Part shown: positions 42,870 to 51,501 of the stretch, in pieces
Position numbering within the stretch: the first letter of the stretch is position 1
Layout: the number at the start of each line of letters is the position of its first letter
Assembly: GCA_017428945.1 (NCBI GenBank)
Contig: JAFRPW010000039.1
Span: forward strand, 1 to 64,000
From: Bacteroidales bacterium
Lineage (GTDB): Bacteria; Bacteroidota; Bacteroidia; Bacteroidales; UBA932
Length of the DNA stretch: 64,000 nt
Direction: 5' to 3'
The notes under the pieces: model-generated
Databases searched by the model: none
Seen by the model: the letters and a program-made list of their open reading frames with translations, nothing else
Told to the model about the DNA's origin: nothing
Program-made: the position numbers and the translations under genes

Positions 42870-42901
42870 TTTGGAGTTTCAGTTTTTTTGCTTACCTTTG
42901 C
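42870..42901 (+). promoter_or_regulatory. Promoter of tRNA-Asp
   Basis: TTTG at 42870-42873 and TACCTTTGC at 42893-42901 are spaced by exactly 19 bp, a near-ideal Bacteroidetes promoter. The mature tRNA starts 41 bp downstream. Confidence 0.75.
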
Positions 42902-42941
42902 AATCCCAAACCGCAAGGTAAGGGAAGTTCACTGAAAACTT

Positions 42942-43016
42942 GGTGCGGTAGTTCAGTCGGTTTAGAATACCGGCCTGTCACGCCGGGGGTCGCGAGTTCG
43001 AGCCTCGTCCGCACCG
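42942..43016 (+). tRNA. tRNA-Asp (GTC)
   Basis: Cloverleaf with acceptor GGTGCGG/CCGCACC, anticodon loop CTGTCAC (anticodon GTC), T-arm CGCGAGTTCGAGCCTCGT and discriminator G. CCA is not encoded. Confidence 0.95.
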
Positions 43017-43020
43017 CTTA

Positions 43021-43054
43021 AAACGCCTCTACAGATTGCTGTAGAGGCGTTTTT
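43021..43054 (+). terminator. Terminator of tRNA-Asp
   Basis: AAACGCCTCTACAG pairs with CTGTAGAGGCGTTT (14 bp) around ATTG and runs into T residues. Confidence 0.9.
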
Positions 43055-43100
43055 ATTATGGTATGTCTGGTTTCGGCTACTGATTATATCACAAATAGAT

Positions 43101-43445
43101 TTATTTCAAAACAAGGGTCTGGATATACCCCACGGTATTGTTGTCTTTGGTGAAGAGGGAATCCTGGGCAAGATACTGGTTCATCTTCTCCACCAGGGCG
43201 TCCTTCTGGAAAAGGAGCTGGTTGCGGATAACTGACGATGACAGGGTAATGTAGAGCTTCCCGCCGCGGAAATAGCGCCTGAGGGTGTATGGGGCGGCGC
43301 CGGAACATGCGTCCCAGGCCTCGAAGATGCGCTGGGTGTTGAGCCCGGCGGCAAGTTTCATCTGCTTGATGTAGGCCGATACCAGCTGATCCATGGTCAC
43401 GGCCTCTTTCCTATGTATATATACAGTTCTCTTAGGCTCTGGCAT
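43101..43445 (-). CDS. DUF721 (DciA-like) protein
   Basis: This 114-residue protein matches the DUF721 pattern: VFEAWDACSG-like ending of the first helix (IFEAWDACSGAAP), then KLYITLSSSVIRNQLLFQK. DUF721 includes DciA, which helps load the replicative helicase. It overlaps the 3' end of recF by 14 bp, a common pairing. Confidence 0.82.
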   Translation of the reverse strand: MPEPKRTVYIHRKEAVTMDQLVSAYIKQMKLAAGLNTQRIFEAWDACSGAAPYTLRRYFRGGKLYITLSSSVIRNQLLFQKDALVEKMNQYLAQDSLFTKDNNTVGYIQTLVLK

Positions 43446-44529
43446 GGAATTCTCCTTTTACGGTGTCAAAGTATGCGCGGTCTTCCGTTATGCGGTCTAC
43501 GATGCCGCTGAGGCGGGAACTGTCCGTATCGGTAATGAAGATCTGGCCGAAGTCTGACCCCGCGACCATGCCTATGAGGTTGGATATGCGGCCAAGGTCC
43601 AGCTTGTCGAATACATCGTCCAGAAGGAGGATGGGAGGGAAGCCGTAGGACTTGGTCATTATGCTGTACTGGGCGAACTTGAGGGCTACCAGGAAGGATT
43701 TCTGCTGTCCCTGGCTGCCGGCGTGGCGGATGGGGTGGCCGTCCATGAGGAAAAGGAAATCGTCCCTCTGCGGGCCCGATGATGTGAAGCGGAGGGCAAG
43801 GTCCCTGTCCCTTCTGGCCGCGAATAGCCGGGAGAGGGGAGTGGACTCGGAATCTGCCTTATACTCTATGGAAACGCTTTCCCCGCCGCCGGAAATGAGA
43901 CGGTAGTACTCTGCCACCACGGGCTGCAGGCTGGCTGTGAACTCTCTTCTTGCCGATACAATCTTTTGGGCCAGAGGTTCCATCTTAAGGTCCAGGACGT
44001 CAAGGAGTTCCGGACTTGGGACATCGGATTTGAGTATCTTGTTGCGCTGGGCCAGGAGACGGTTGTAGCCCTGTGCGGCGGCAAGGTATTCACGGTCCAT
44101 CTGGGAAAGGACGGAATTCACCAGGCGGCGCCTGTCTTCACCGCCCTCGCTCACAAGGGCGATGTCTCCCGGGGAGACCATCACTACGGGAAGCAGGCCG
44201 ATGTGCTCGCTCATCGTGGCTACCTGCTTTCCGTCCCGGCTGAGTTTCTTTTCCCTTTCCGATACGGTGATTGAAAACAGGGAGGTGCTGCCGTTTTCCA
44301 TTGCATAGGTGCCGCCTATGGCGAAGCCTTCGCTGCCGTAGCGCCAGTTCTGCCGGTCCGGTCCCGGGAAGGCGCTCTTTGTCATGGAAAGATAGTAGAT
44401 TGCGTCCAGAAGATTGGTCTTTCCCTCTCCGTTGTTGCCGCTTATGCAGTTGACGTTGGGAGAGAAGGAAATCTCCTGGAGTGCTATGTTCCTGAAGTCC
44501 CGGACTACTATTTTCCTGAGTGTGGGCAT
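43432..44529 (-). CDS. recF: DNA replication and repair protein RecF
   Basis: This 365-residue SMC-like ATPase works in gap repair and loads RecA with RecO and RecR. Walker A is ISGNNGEGKTN near residue 30, the signature is SQGQQKS near residue 275 and Walker B is ILLLDDVFDKLD near residue 300. It begins next to a divergent TPR gene. A -7 box (TATATTTGC on the minus strand, 44548-44556) lies 18 bp upstream. Confidence 0.94.
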   Translation of the reverse strand: MPTLRKIVVRDFRNIALQEISFSPNVNCISGNNGEGKTNLLDAIYYLSMTKSAFPGPDRQNWRYGSEGFAIGGTYAMENGSTSLFSITVSEREKKLSRDGKQVATMSEHIGLLPVVMVSPGDIALVSEGGEDRRRLVNSVLSQMDREYLAAAQGYNRLLAQRNKILKSDVPSPELLDVLDLKMEPLAQKIVSARREFTASLQPVVAEYYRLISGGGESVSIEYKADSESTPLSRLFAARRDRDLALRFTSSGPQRDDFLFLMDGHPIRHAGSQGQQKSFLVALKFAQYSIMTKSYGFPPILLLDDVFDKLDLGRISNLIGMVAGSDFGQIFITDTDSSRLSGIVDRITEDRAYFDTVKGEFHARA

Positions 44530-44547
44530 GGTACTGTAGATTAGATT

Positions 44548-44577
44548 GCAAATATATAATTTTTTTCGTAATTTTGC
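44548..44577. promoter_or_regulatory. Divergent promoters of recF and the TPR protein gene
   Basis: TATATTTGC on the minus strand (44548-44556) serves recF, and TAATTTTGC on the plus strand (44569-44577) serves the gene at 44629. The boxes are 12 bp apart. Confidence 0.65.
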
Positions 44578-44628
44578 AGGCTGTTATGGCAGCAAGCCTT
44601 TAACCAGACTAGAGTAAATAATTAATAT

Positions 44629-45303
44629 ATGGCAAAGATTACCAAAGCAGAGGAACGCCAGCAGAACGTTGCAGAGGCAGTTTCCAAGACAGAAGAGTTC
44701 TTCAAGAAATACTCCAACCTCATCTATGGTTGTGTAATCGGCGTGCTTGTGATAGCACTCGCCGTAATCGCATACAACCGCTTCATCCTTCAGCCCAAGA
44801 AAGCCCAGGCAGTGGACCAGCTGGCCCAGGCGGAGCGCTGGTTCGAGGCCGGCGAGTACGAGCTCGCCCTCACAGGTGACGACAACTCCCTTGGCCTTGA
44901 AGACATCATCTCCAAATACGGTTCCAAGGCTGGTGAGGCAGTTTATCTTTATGCAGGTATCGCCAAATACCGTACCGGTGCCTACGAAGATGCCCTTTCC
45001 CTCCTTAAGAAGTACAACGGCAAAGATCCCATCATGCTGGGACGTGCCCAGGCCTGTGTAGGTGACACCTATGTGGAGCTTGAAGATTACTCAAACGCAA
45101 TCTCCTGGTTCACAAAGGCTGCAAAGACCACTGACAACGTGTTCGCCGCAGGTTACCTCCTCAAGGCAGGCATCGCCGCCGAAGCTCTTGGCGACACCGC
45201 AAAGGCCCTTTCCTTCTACAAGGAAATCAAGGACCAGTATGCCAACGCCCCCGAGGCCATGGAAATTGACAAGTACATCACCCGCATTGAAACAGCAGAG
45301 TAG
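44629..45303 (+). CDS. Membrane-anchored tetratricopeptide repeat protein
   Basis: This 224-residue protein has one membrane helix (residues 30-52, LIYGCVIGVLVIALAVIAY) followed by TPR-like helix pairs (AVYLYAGIAKYRTGAYEDAL, YSNAISWFTKAAK, AGIAAEALGDTAKALSF). The layout resembles YfgM-like envelope TPR proteins. The likely role is as a protein-interaction scaffold. yebC follows two bases after its stop, so they are cotranscribed. Confidence 0.8.
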   Translation: MAKITKAEERQQNVAEAVSKTEEFFKKYSNLIYGCVIGVLVIALAVIAYNRFILQPKKAQAVDQLAQAERWFEAGEYELALTGDDNSLGLEDIISKYGSKAGEAVYLYAGIAKYRTGAYEDALSLLKKYNGKDPIMLGRAQACVGDTYVELEDYSNAISWFTKAAKTTDNVFAAGYLLKAGIAAEALGDTAKALSFYKEIKDQYANAPEAMEIDKYITRIETAE

Positions 45304-45305
45304 TC

Positions 45306-46064
45306 ATGGGAAGAGCATTTGAATTCCGCAAGGAGCGCAAGCTGAAGCGTTGGGGCCACATGGCCAAGACCTTCACCAAACTTGGCAAGGAAATCACCAT
45401 CGCCGTCAAGCAGGGCGGCGCAGAGGTTACCGGCAACCCCCGTCTCCGTGCCCTCATAGCAGAGGCCAAGGCAGAGCAGATGCCCAAGGACAACATCGAG
45501 CGTGCAATCAAGAAGGCTACAGAGGCCAAGACCGGAGACTTCAAGGAACTGGTATACGAGGGCTTCGGCCCCTTCGGCATCGCCTATCTGGTAGAGGCCG
45601 CAACGGACAACAACACCCGTACCGTGGCTAATGTCCGCAGCTATTTCACCAAATGCGGCGGTTCACTCCAGACCAGCGGCAGCGTGGCCTTCATGTTCGA
45701 CCACAAATGCGTCTTCCGCATCAAGGAAGACCCGGCTAAGCCCATCGACATCGAAGAGCTTGAGCTTGAGCTCATTGACTTCGGCGCAGAAGAGGTCTTC
45801 AAGCAGGAGGTGGAGGATGAGGACGAGAACGTCCACGTAGAAATCTCCATCTACGGAGACTACACCGCCTACGGCCAGATTCAGAAGTACATCGAGGAAA
45901 AGGGCTACGAGCTTGTTTCCGGCGGTTTCGAGCAGATTCCTAACGTGGATCTCAAGGAGGTCACCCCTGAGCAGCGTGCCACCCTTGACAAACTCACCGG
46001 CCTCCTTGAGGACGATGAAGACGTCACAAACGTGTACACCACCATGGCTCCTGAGGCTGAGTAA
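45306..46064 (+). CDS. yebC: YebC/PmpR-family DNA-binding regulator or translation factor
   Basis: This 252-residue protein has the family N-terminus MGRAFEFRKERKLKRWG and the middle segment YEGFGPFGIAYLVEAATDN, then a C-terminal acidic domain. YebC-type proteins are described as transcription regulators and more recently as helpers of ribosomes on proline-rich stretches. The stop codon abuts the stop of the convergent LytTR gene, with no base between. Confidence 0.93.
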   Translation: MGRAFEFRKERKLKRWGHMAKTFTKLGKEITIAVKQGGAEVTGNPRLRALIAEAKAEQMPKDNIERAIKKATEAKTGDFKELVYEGFGPFGIAYLVEAATDNNTRTVANVRSYFTKCGGSLQTSGSVAFMFDHKCVFRIKEDPAKPIDIEELELELIDFGAEEVFKQEVEDEDENVHVEISIYGDYTAYGQIQKYIEEKGYELVSGGFEQIPNVDLKEVTPEQRATLDKLTGLLEDDEDVTNVYTTMAPEAE

Positions 46065-47009
46065 TCAGGATTCAAACCAGTTAAGGAAGGCTCCGACCCT
46101 CGCTCTCGAGACCGTGAGGTCCGCAGAGGCAGGAATTCCGGAGCAGAGTGAGAGTTCCAGGCGGCTGCCTGGAACTTTTGCTATGCTGTCTATTGCCCCA
46201 AGGGACATGATGCAGCTCCTTGAAATGCGGAAGAACAGCCTAGGATCAAGCTGGCTCTCCAAGGCATCAAGGGAGTAATCCAGGGGCTGGCTGGCGCCGG
46301 AGCGGGTTACCAGGAAAGTGCTCTTTTTCTCCGCGTAGAAATACGCTATTTCCTTTACGTGGACGGGGACTATCTGGTTATTGAGATGCACGACGAATTT
46401 TTCTTTGTACCTGGAGGTCTCCGCCCTGTATAGCTGGAGGGTTTTTTCCAGGTTCTTGCTCTTCTCCCTTTCCAGTTCCATCTGGTTTCTCATCTGGAGG
46501 ACAAAGAATATCAGAAGAAGAAGGCCGAAAGCTGCAACCTCGGCAATGAGGCGTACGCTTCTGGAGCCTATACCAAGGCTGGAACTGGAGAATATGATAT
46601 CTATTGCCACCCTGAGGCCGAACACTATCACCACGGACGCGACCAGCCAGCCTATGTTCTCTTTCCAGAACACCTTCCTGTCTACGCGTGCCGGCTTCAG
46701 AAGCTTAACGAGGAGTAAAAGCCCCCAGCCAAGAATCTCTGTAGTAATAAATGTGGAAAGGGGGTTGATTCCTATTATTGAAGCTCCAATGTTTCCAAGG
46801 ATAAAGCCTAGTATATTGGCGAGGACGATGGTTATGGCCGTGAATTCTATTGAAAGGGACTCTTCCAGGCAAAGGATCACTACCATTGCCATTGTAGCAA
46901 GGGTGAGGATAAGGGAGTCCGGTATACCAATATAGTGGCAGGCTATGCACAGACCTGCATGCAGGAGGGCAAAACCGTGTATTATCAGATGTGCTCTTTT
47001 TTGATTCAT
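46065..47009 (-). CDS. Membrane-bound LytTR transcription regulator
   Basis: This 314-residue protein has about six membrane helices in residues 7-170, a coiled linker (RNQMELEREKSKNLEKTLQL) and a C-terminal LytTR DNA-binding domain (about 205-310, with VKEIAYFYAEKKSTFLV and FFRISRSCIM). It should sense a signal in or near the membrane and bind promoter DNA directly. It is divergent from the glucan locus, and three LytTR-type boxes lie in the shared gap (47053-47103), so it is the leading candidate regulator of that locus and of itself. Confidence 0.85.
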   Translation of the reverse strand: MNQKRAHLIIHGFALLHAGLCIACHYIGIPDSLILTLATMAMVVILCLEESLSIEFTAITIVLANILGFILGNIGASIIGINPLSTFITTEILGWGLLLLVKLLKPARVDRKVFWKENIGWLVASVVIVFGLRVAIDIIFSSSSLGIGSRSVRLIAEVAAFGLLLLIFFVLQMRNQMELEREKSKNLEKTLQLYRAETSRYKEKFVVHLNNQIVPVHVKEIAYFYAEKKSTFLVTRSGASQPLDYSLDALESQLDPRLFFRISRSCIMSLGAIDSIAKVPGSRLELSLCSGIPASADLTVSRARVGAFLNWFES

Positions 47010-47052
47010 GACGCTAATTTATAAAAAATGGGTCGAAACTCCAAATTCGTCA

Positions 47053-47103
47053 GCAGTTCGTCTCTTGAAATCTACCGTTCGTCGGGTTTTTCCGTCCGTT
47101 CGT
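47053..47103 (+). promoter_or_regulatory. Three LytTR-type boxes with 21-bp spacing
   Basis: GCAGTTCGT (47053), ACCGTTCGT (47074) and TCCGTTCGT (47095) start exactly 21 bp apart, that is 9-bp repeats with 12-bp spacers. The known LytTR-family consensus is [TA][AC][CA]GTTN[AG][TG]: the second and third boxes fit fully and the first misses only position 1. They lie about 35-90 bp upstream of the glucan-locus -7 box, in the gap shared with the divergent LytTR gene. Confidence 0.75.
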
Positions 47104-47136
47104 ACACGCGCACATACGGGGTTTCGAGCCCTTTCG

Positions 47137-47145
47137 TATCTTTGC
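47137..47145 (+). promoter_or_regulatory. -7 box of the glucan-utilisation operon
   Basis: TATCTTTGC is a full consensus match, 22 bp before the MFS transporter ATG. There is no good TTTG at -33, as expected for an activated promoter. No further promoter is visible before susC. Confidence 0.7.
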
Positions 47146-47167
47146 ATTGCTAAACTGATAACCACTC

Positions 47168-48493
47168 ATGAGTTCCAAACGTAGTTTAAGCTTTGCTCAG
47201 CTTGTTAACCTGAGCTTCGGATTCTTCGGCGTGCAGATTGCCTATGCGCTCCAGAGTGCCAATATCAGCCGTATCTTCGCAACCCTTGGTGCAGATCCCC
47301 ATCAGTTGTCTTTCTTCTGGATTCTCCCGCCCCTCATGGGAATGATAGTCCAGCCGCTCATCGGCAAGTACTCCGACAGGACGTGGTGCCGTATGGGCCG
47401 TCGTAAGCCTTATCTTCTGGTGGGCTCCATCGTGGCGGTCATTGTTATGGCCCTTCTGCCCAATGCCGGAAGCCTCAGTTTCACCACAAGGCTTTTCCTG
47501 GGGCTTAACGGTGCAATGTGGTTCGGCCTGTTCTCCCTTATTTTCCTTGACACTTCCATCAACGTGGCCATGCAGCCGTTCAAGATGATGGTGGGGGACA
47601 TGGTGAACGAGGAGCAGAAAACCACCGCATACAGCATCCAGAGCTTCCTCTGCAATGCCGGAAGCCTGGTGGGTTACCTCTTCCCCATATTCCTTACCTG
47701 GATTGGAATTGCCAATTCGGCCCCCAAGGGAGTCATTCCGGATTCAGTGATTTATTCCTTCTACGGCGGTGCTGCAATCCTTATCCTCTGTGTCCTTTAT
47801 ACTTTCGCCAAGGTTAAGGAAATGCCGCCCAAGGAGTATGCCGAGTTCCATGACATAGACCTTTCCAAACAGGAGGAAGCCCCCAGGGAGGGCCTCCTGA
47901 AGCTTCTGGTGAAGGCTCCCAAGACTTTCTGGACTGTTGGGCTTGTACAGTTCTTCTGCTGGGCAGCTTTCCTATATATGTGGACGTACACGAACGGCGC
48001 AATCGCGCATAACGTGTGGGGAACGGCCGATACCGCTTCTGCAGATTATCAGGCCGCGGGCAACTGGGTTGGCGTCATTTTCGCCGTCCAGGCCATTGGC
48101 TCCATGCTCTGGGCCCTTGTACTGCCCCGTTTCAAGAATGTGAAGGTGGCATACATCGTTTCGCTCCTCGTTGGTGCAGCGGGCTTTGCAAGCGTGTTCT
48201 TCGTGACCAACCAGTATGTTCTGTTTGCAAGCTTCCTGCTCATAGGCGCTGCCTGGGCGGCAATGCTGGCACTTCCTTTCACGCTCCTTACCAACGCCCT
48301 GCAGGGCAGCCCTTACATGGGCTCTTACCTTGGCCTTTTCAACTGCACCATCTGCCTCCCGCAGATTGTGGCAGCAGCAACCGGCGGCCTTGTGATAGGG
48401 CTTGTGGGCGGCAGTCAGCCGGCCATGTTCCTTGTGGCGGCAGGATTCCTGGTGCTGGGCGCCGTTTCAGTGAGATTTATCAAAACCAAATAA
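47168..48493 (+). CDS. MFS sugar transporter (SLC45/MalT-like)
   Basis: This 441-residue inner-membrane carrier has about twelve helices. The N-terminal FGFFGVQIAYALQSANISRI and the SDRTWCRMGRRKPYLL loop resemble the SLC45/MalT type of maltose and sucrose carriers. It should take maltose or malto-oligosaccharides from periplasm to cytoplasm. It is the first gene of the glucan operon, behind the LytTR boxes, and susC follows after 34 bp. Confidence 0.85.
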   Translation: MSSKRSLSFAQLVNLSFGFFGVQIAYALQSANISRIFATLGADPHQLSFFWILPPLMGMIVQPLIGKYSDRTWCRMGRRKPYLLVGSIVAVIVMALLPNAGSLSFTTRLFLGLNGAMWFGLFSLIFLDTSINVAMQPFKMMVGDMVNEEQKTTAYSIQSFLCNAGSLVGYLFPIFLTWIGIANSAPKGVIPDSVIYSFYGGAAILILCVLYTFAKVKEMPPKEYAEFHDIDLSKQEEAPREGLLKLLVKAPKTFWTVGLVQFFCWAAFLYMWTYTNGAIAHNVWGTADTASADYQAAGNWVGVIFAVQAIGSMLWALVLPRFKNVKVAYIVSLLVGAAGFASVFFVTNQYVLFASFLLIGAAWAAMLALPFTLLTNALQGSPYMGSYLGLFNCTICLPQIVAAATGGLVIGLVGGSQPAMFLVAAGFLVLGAVSVRFIKTK

Positions 48494-48527
48494 CAAAATA
48501 TAACCAAACTAACTGCTTAATCAACTA

Positions 48528-51488
48528 ATGAAAAGGATTTTAACTACAGTAGCTCTACTGCTGGCAGTAACAGCTACAGTATTCGCCCAGGGCGGATACC
48601 AGGTTAAAGGCGTGGTTGAGGACGCAATGGGTCCGGTAATCGGAGCCACCGTCATGGAGGCTGGTACCACCAACGGTACCTCGACAGGCCTCGACGGAGA
48701 CTTCGTACTCCGCGTATCCGGCGCCAACGCCACCATCGAGATCAGCTGCATCGGTTATGCAACCCAGACATTCAAGGCATCTGAGGTTCCCGCCCGCATC
48801 CTGCTGGCAGAGGACACCCATTTCCTTGACGAGGTCGTGGTCATCGGTTACGGTACGGTCAAAAAGAGTGACCTCACCGGCTCCGTTGCAACCGTCAAGG
48901 CTGACGAAGTGAACAAGGGTGTCATCACCACTCCCGCAGACCTCCTGCGCGGCAAGAGCGCCGGTGTGGTTGTCACTGCCGGTTCCGGTATGCCGGGCGC
49001 AGGTGCAACCATCCGCGTGCGCGGTACCTCATCACTGAGTGCAGACCAGACCCCTCTCATCGTCATCGACGGCCTGCCCGTTTCCAATGACGGCATCTCC
49101 GGCATGGGCGACCCTCTGTCCACCATCAATCCCGAAGACATCGAGAGCTTCACCGTCCTCAAGGACGCCTCCTCCACCGCTATCTACGGTTCCCGTGCAT
49201 CCAACGGTGTTATCGTCATCACTACCAAGAAGGGTGCAAGGAATGCCAGCAAGATTCCCGCGGTGGCAATCGACTACACTGCTTCCGTGAACACCGTCGC
49301 CAAGTACAACAAGCTTCTTGACGCAGACGGCATCCGTTCCCTCATCCAGGATTTCTACGGCGCAAACTCCGCCGCTGAGGCCCACCTTGGTACTGCAAAC
49401 ACCAACTGGCAGAAGGAAATCTACCAGGTTGCCCCTACCAATGACGTCAACCTGAGTCTCAACGGCCGTGTTGCCAATATCCCTTACCGCGTGTCCGGTG
49501 GTTTCATCGACCAGGTTGGTACCCTCAAGGGTTCCCGCATGGACAGGGCCACCCTCTCCGTGAACCTGGCTCCCACTTTCTTTGACAATCACCTCACTGT
49601 GAACCTCAACGGAAAGGGCACCTACACCATCACTGCTTTTGCAAACCAGGATGCCATTGGCGCCGCCAACCACTACGATCCCACCAAGCCCGTCTATGAC
49701 GAGAACGGCCTTAACGGCTTCAGCACCTGGTACGACGAGAGCGGCAACATCAACACCATGGCAACCATGAACCCTGTGGGCCTTCTGCAGGCCAAGACAG
49801 ACGTTGCTAACGCTGTCCGTTTCATCGGAAACGCCCAGTTCGACTATAAGATCCCCAGCTTCGAGAAACTCCGCCTCAACCTGAACCTCGGTATAGACAA
49901 GGCAAAGAGCGGCGGCATCACTGAACTGGCTCAGGGCTCCGAGGCTTCTTACCATAACACCAACCAGTCCGGAGGCGGTTCCCACACGGAGTACTCCTAT
50001 GGCCGTACAGACAGGACCCTGGAGTTCTATGGCGACTACAACGACACCTTCGGAGACACCAACCTTGACCTCATGGCCGGCTACTCCTGGCAGCACTTCT
50101 ACAGCGAGAGCCAGAGCAGTTCCAAGCGTATCAGCGACGAGAGCTCCCTCGGAGAGAGCGTAGGCAAAGGCGAGCTTTACCTGGTATCTTTCTTCGGCCG
50201 TGCAAACTACAGCGTAGCAGACAAATACCTTGTAACCGCAACGCTCCGCGCCGACGGTACTTCCCGTTTCCAGAACCACAAGTGGGGTATCTTCCCCTCC
50301 GTGGCATTCGGCTGGAACATGCTTAAGGAAAGCTTCATGAGTTCCATGGCAGACAAGCTCTCAACTCTGAAGATGCGTCTTTCCTGGGGCCAGACCGGCC
50401 AGCAGGCAGTGGGCGGATACTACGACACGTTCGCACAGTTCCTCACCACCCAGCTTGGTTCCTATTACTTTACGGACGCTTCCGGCAACTATACCAACCC
50501 CATCGCAGCTCTGGGTTATTCCGCAGACCTCCGCTGGGAGACCACCACAACCTACAACCTCGGTTTTGACTGGGGCATGAACCAGGACCGCATCACCGCA
50601 TCCCTGGATCTCTACAAGAGGGACACCAAGGACATCCTCAACTACATCCCCGTTCCGGCACTGTCCAACCTTACCAACTACCTCAACACCAATATCGGAT
50701 CCATGACAAACACCGGTGTTGAACTGGATATAAACGCAGTGCTCATGGAAACCAGGGACATCAGCTGGACCGCAGGCTTCAACGTTGCATACAACCACAA
50801 CGTTATCACCAAGCTCACCGCGGCTGACTCCGACGCCACCGGCGTAGAGACCGGCGGAATCTCCGGCGGTACCGGAAACAACGTACAGCGCTTCCAGGTA
50901 GGCCAGCCCATGAACGTGTTCTATGTGTACCAGCAGGTATATGACAAGGAAGGCAGGCCCATCAGCGGCGTCTATGTAGACCGCAACAACGACGGCCAGA
51001 TCAACGCTGACGACAAGTACTTCTATCACAAGCCTTTCGCAGACTTCACCTTCGGTTTCAACACCAGCTACACCTATAAGAACCTCACCGTTGCCCTCAA
51101 CGGACACGCTTCCCTTGGCAACTGGGTCTACAACAACGTAGCATCCGACACCGAAATGCTTGCAGACCTCTGGACCAACAGCTTCATCGGCAACCGTCTT
51201 GCTTCTGCAACGCACTCCCGCTTCTCCCAGGCTCAGTACCTGTCTGACTACTACGTGAGGGATGCTTCCTTCCTGAAGCTTGACAACCTCACCGTCAGCT
51301 ACAACTTCCCCAAGCTCTTCGAGATTGTGAAGGACCGTCCCGCAGCACTCACCGTGTTCGGAACCATCCAGAACCTTTGCACCCTTACCAGGTACGACGG
51401 TATCGACCCTGAAGTATACGGCGGTATCGACGGAACCATGTATCCCCGTCCCCGTACTTTCGTAGGCGGCGTCAAGTTCAACTTCTAA
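48528..51488 (+). CDS. susC: SusC-like TonB-dependent transporter
   Basis: This 986-residue outer-membrane transporter has a signal peptide (cut near residue 20), a carboxypeptidase-like regulatory domain (residues 22-100), the hallmark DEVVVIGYGTVKKSDLTGSV near residue 104, a plug and a large barrel that ends in KFNF. With SusD it forms the gated pump that imports oligosaccharides at TonB expense. It is followed by susD after 13 bp. Confidence 0.94.
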   Translation: MKRILTTVALLLAVTATVFAQGGYQVKGVVEDAMGPVIGATVMEAGTTNGTSTGLDGDFVLRVSGANATIEISCIGYATQTFKASEVPARILLAEDTHFLDEVVVIGYGTVKKSDLTGSVATVKADEVNKGVITTPADLLRGKSAGVVVTAGSGMPGAGATIRVRGTSSLSADQTPLIVIDGLPVSNDGISGMGDPLSTINPEDIESFTVLKDASSTAIYGSRASNGVIVITTKKGARNASKIPAVAIDYTASVNTVAKYNKLLDADGIRSLIQDFYGANSAAEAHLGTANTNWQKEIYQVAPTNDVNLSLNGRVANIPYRVSGGFIDQVGTLKGSRMDRATLSVNLAPTFFDNHLTVNLNGKGTYTITAFANQDAIGAANHYDPTKPVYDENGLNGFSTWYDESGNINTMATMNPVGLLQAKTDVANAVRFIGNAQFDYKIPSFEKLRLNLNLGIDKAKSGGITELAQGSEASYHNTNQSGGGSHTEYSYGRTDRTLEFYGDYNDTFGDTNLDLMAGYSWQHFYSESQSSSKRISDESSLGESVGKGELYLVSFFGRANYSVADKYLVTATLRADGTSRFQNHKWGIFPSVAFGWNMLKESFMSSMADKLSTLKMRLSWGQTGQQAVGGYYDTFAQFLTTQLGSYYFTDASGNYTNPIAALGYSADLRWETTTTYNLGFDWGMNQDRITASLDLYKRDTKDILNYIPVPALSNLTNYLNTNIGSMTNTGVELDINAVLMETRDISWTAGFNVAYNHNVITKLTAADSDATGVETGGISGGTGNNVQRFQVGQPMNVFYVYQQVYDKEGRPISGVYVDRNNDGQINADDKYFYHKPFADFTFGFNTSYTYKNLTVALNGHASLGNWVYNNVASDTEMLADLWTNSFIGNRLASATHSRFSQAQYLSDYYVRDASFLKLDNLTVSYNFPKLFEIVKDRPAALTVFGTIQNLCTLTRYDGIDPEVYGGIDGTMYPRPRTFVGGVKFNF

Positions 51489-51501
51489 TCCGGCCAAAGA
51501 A

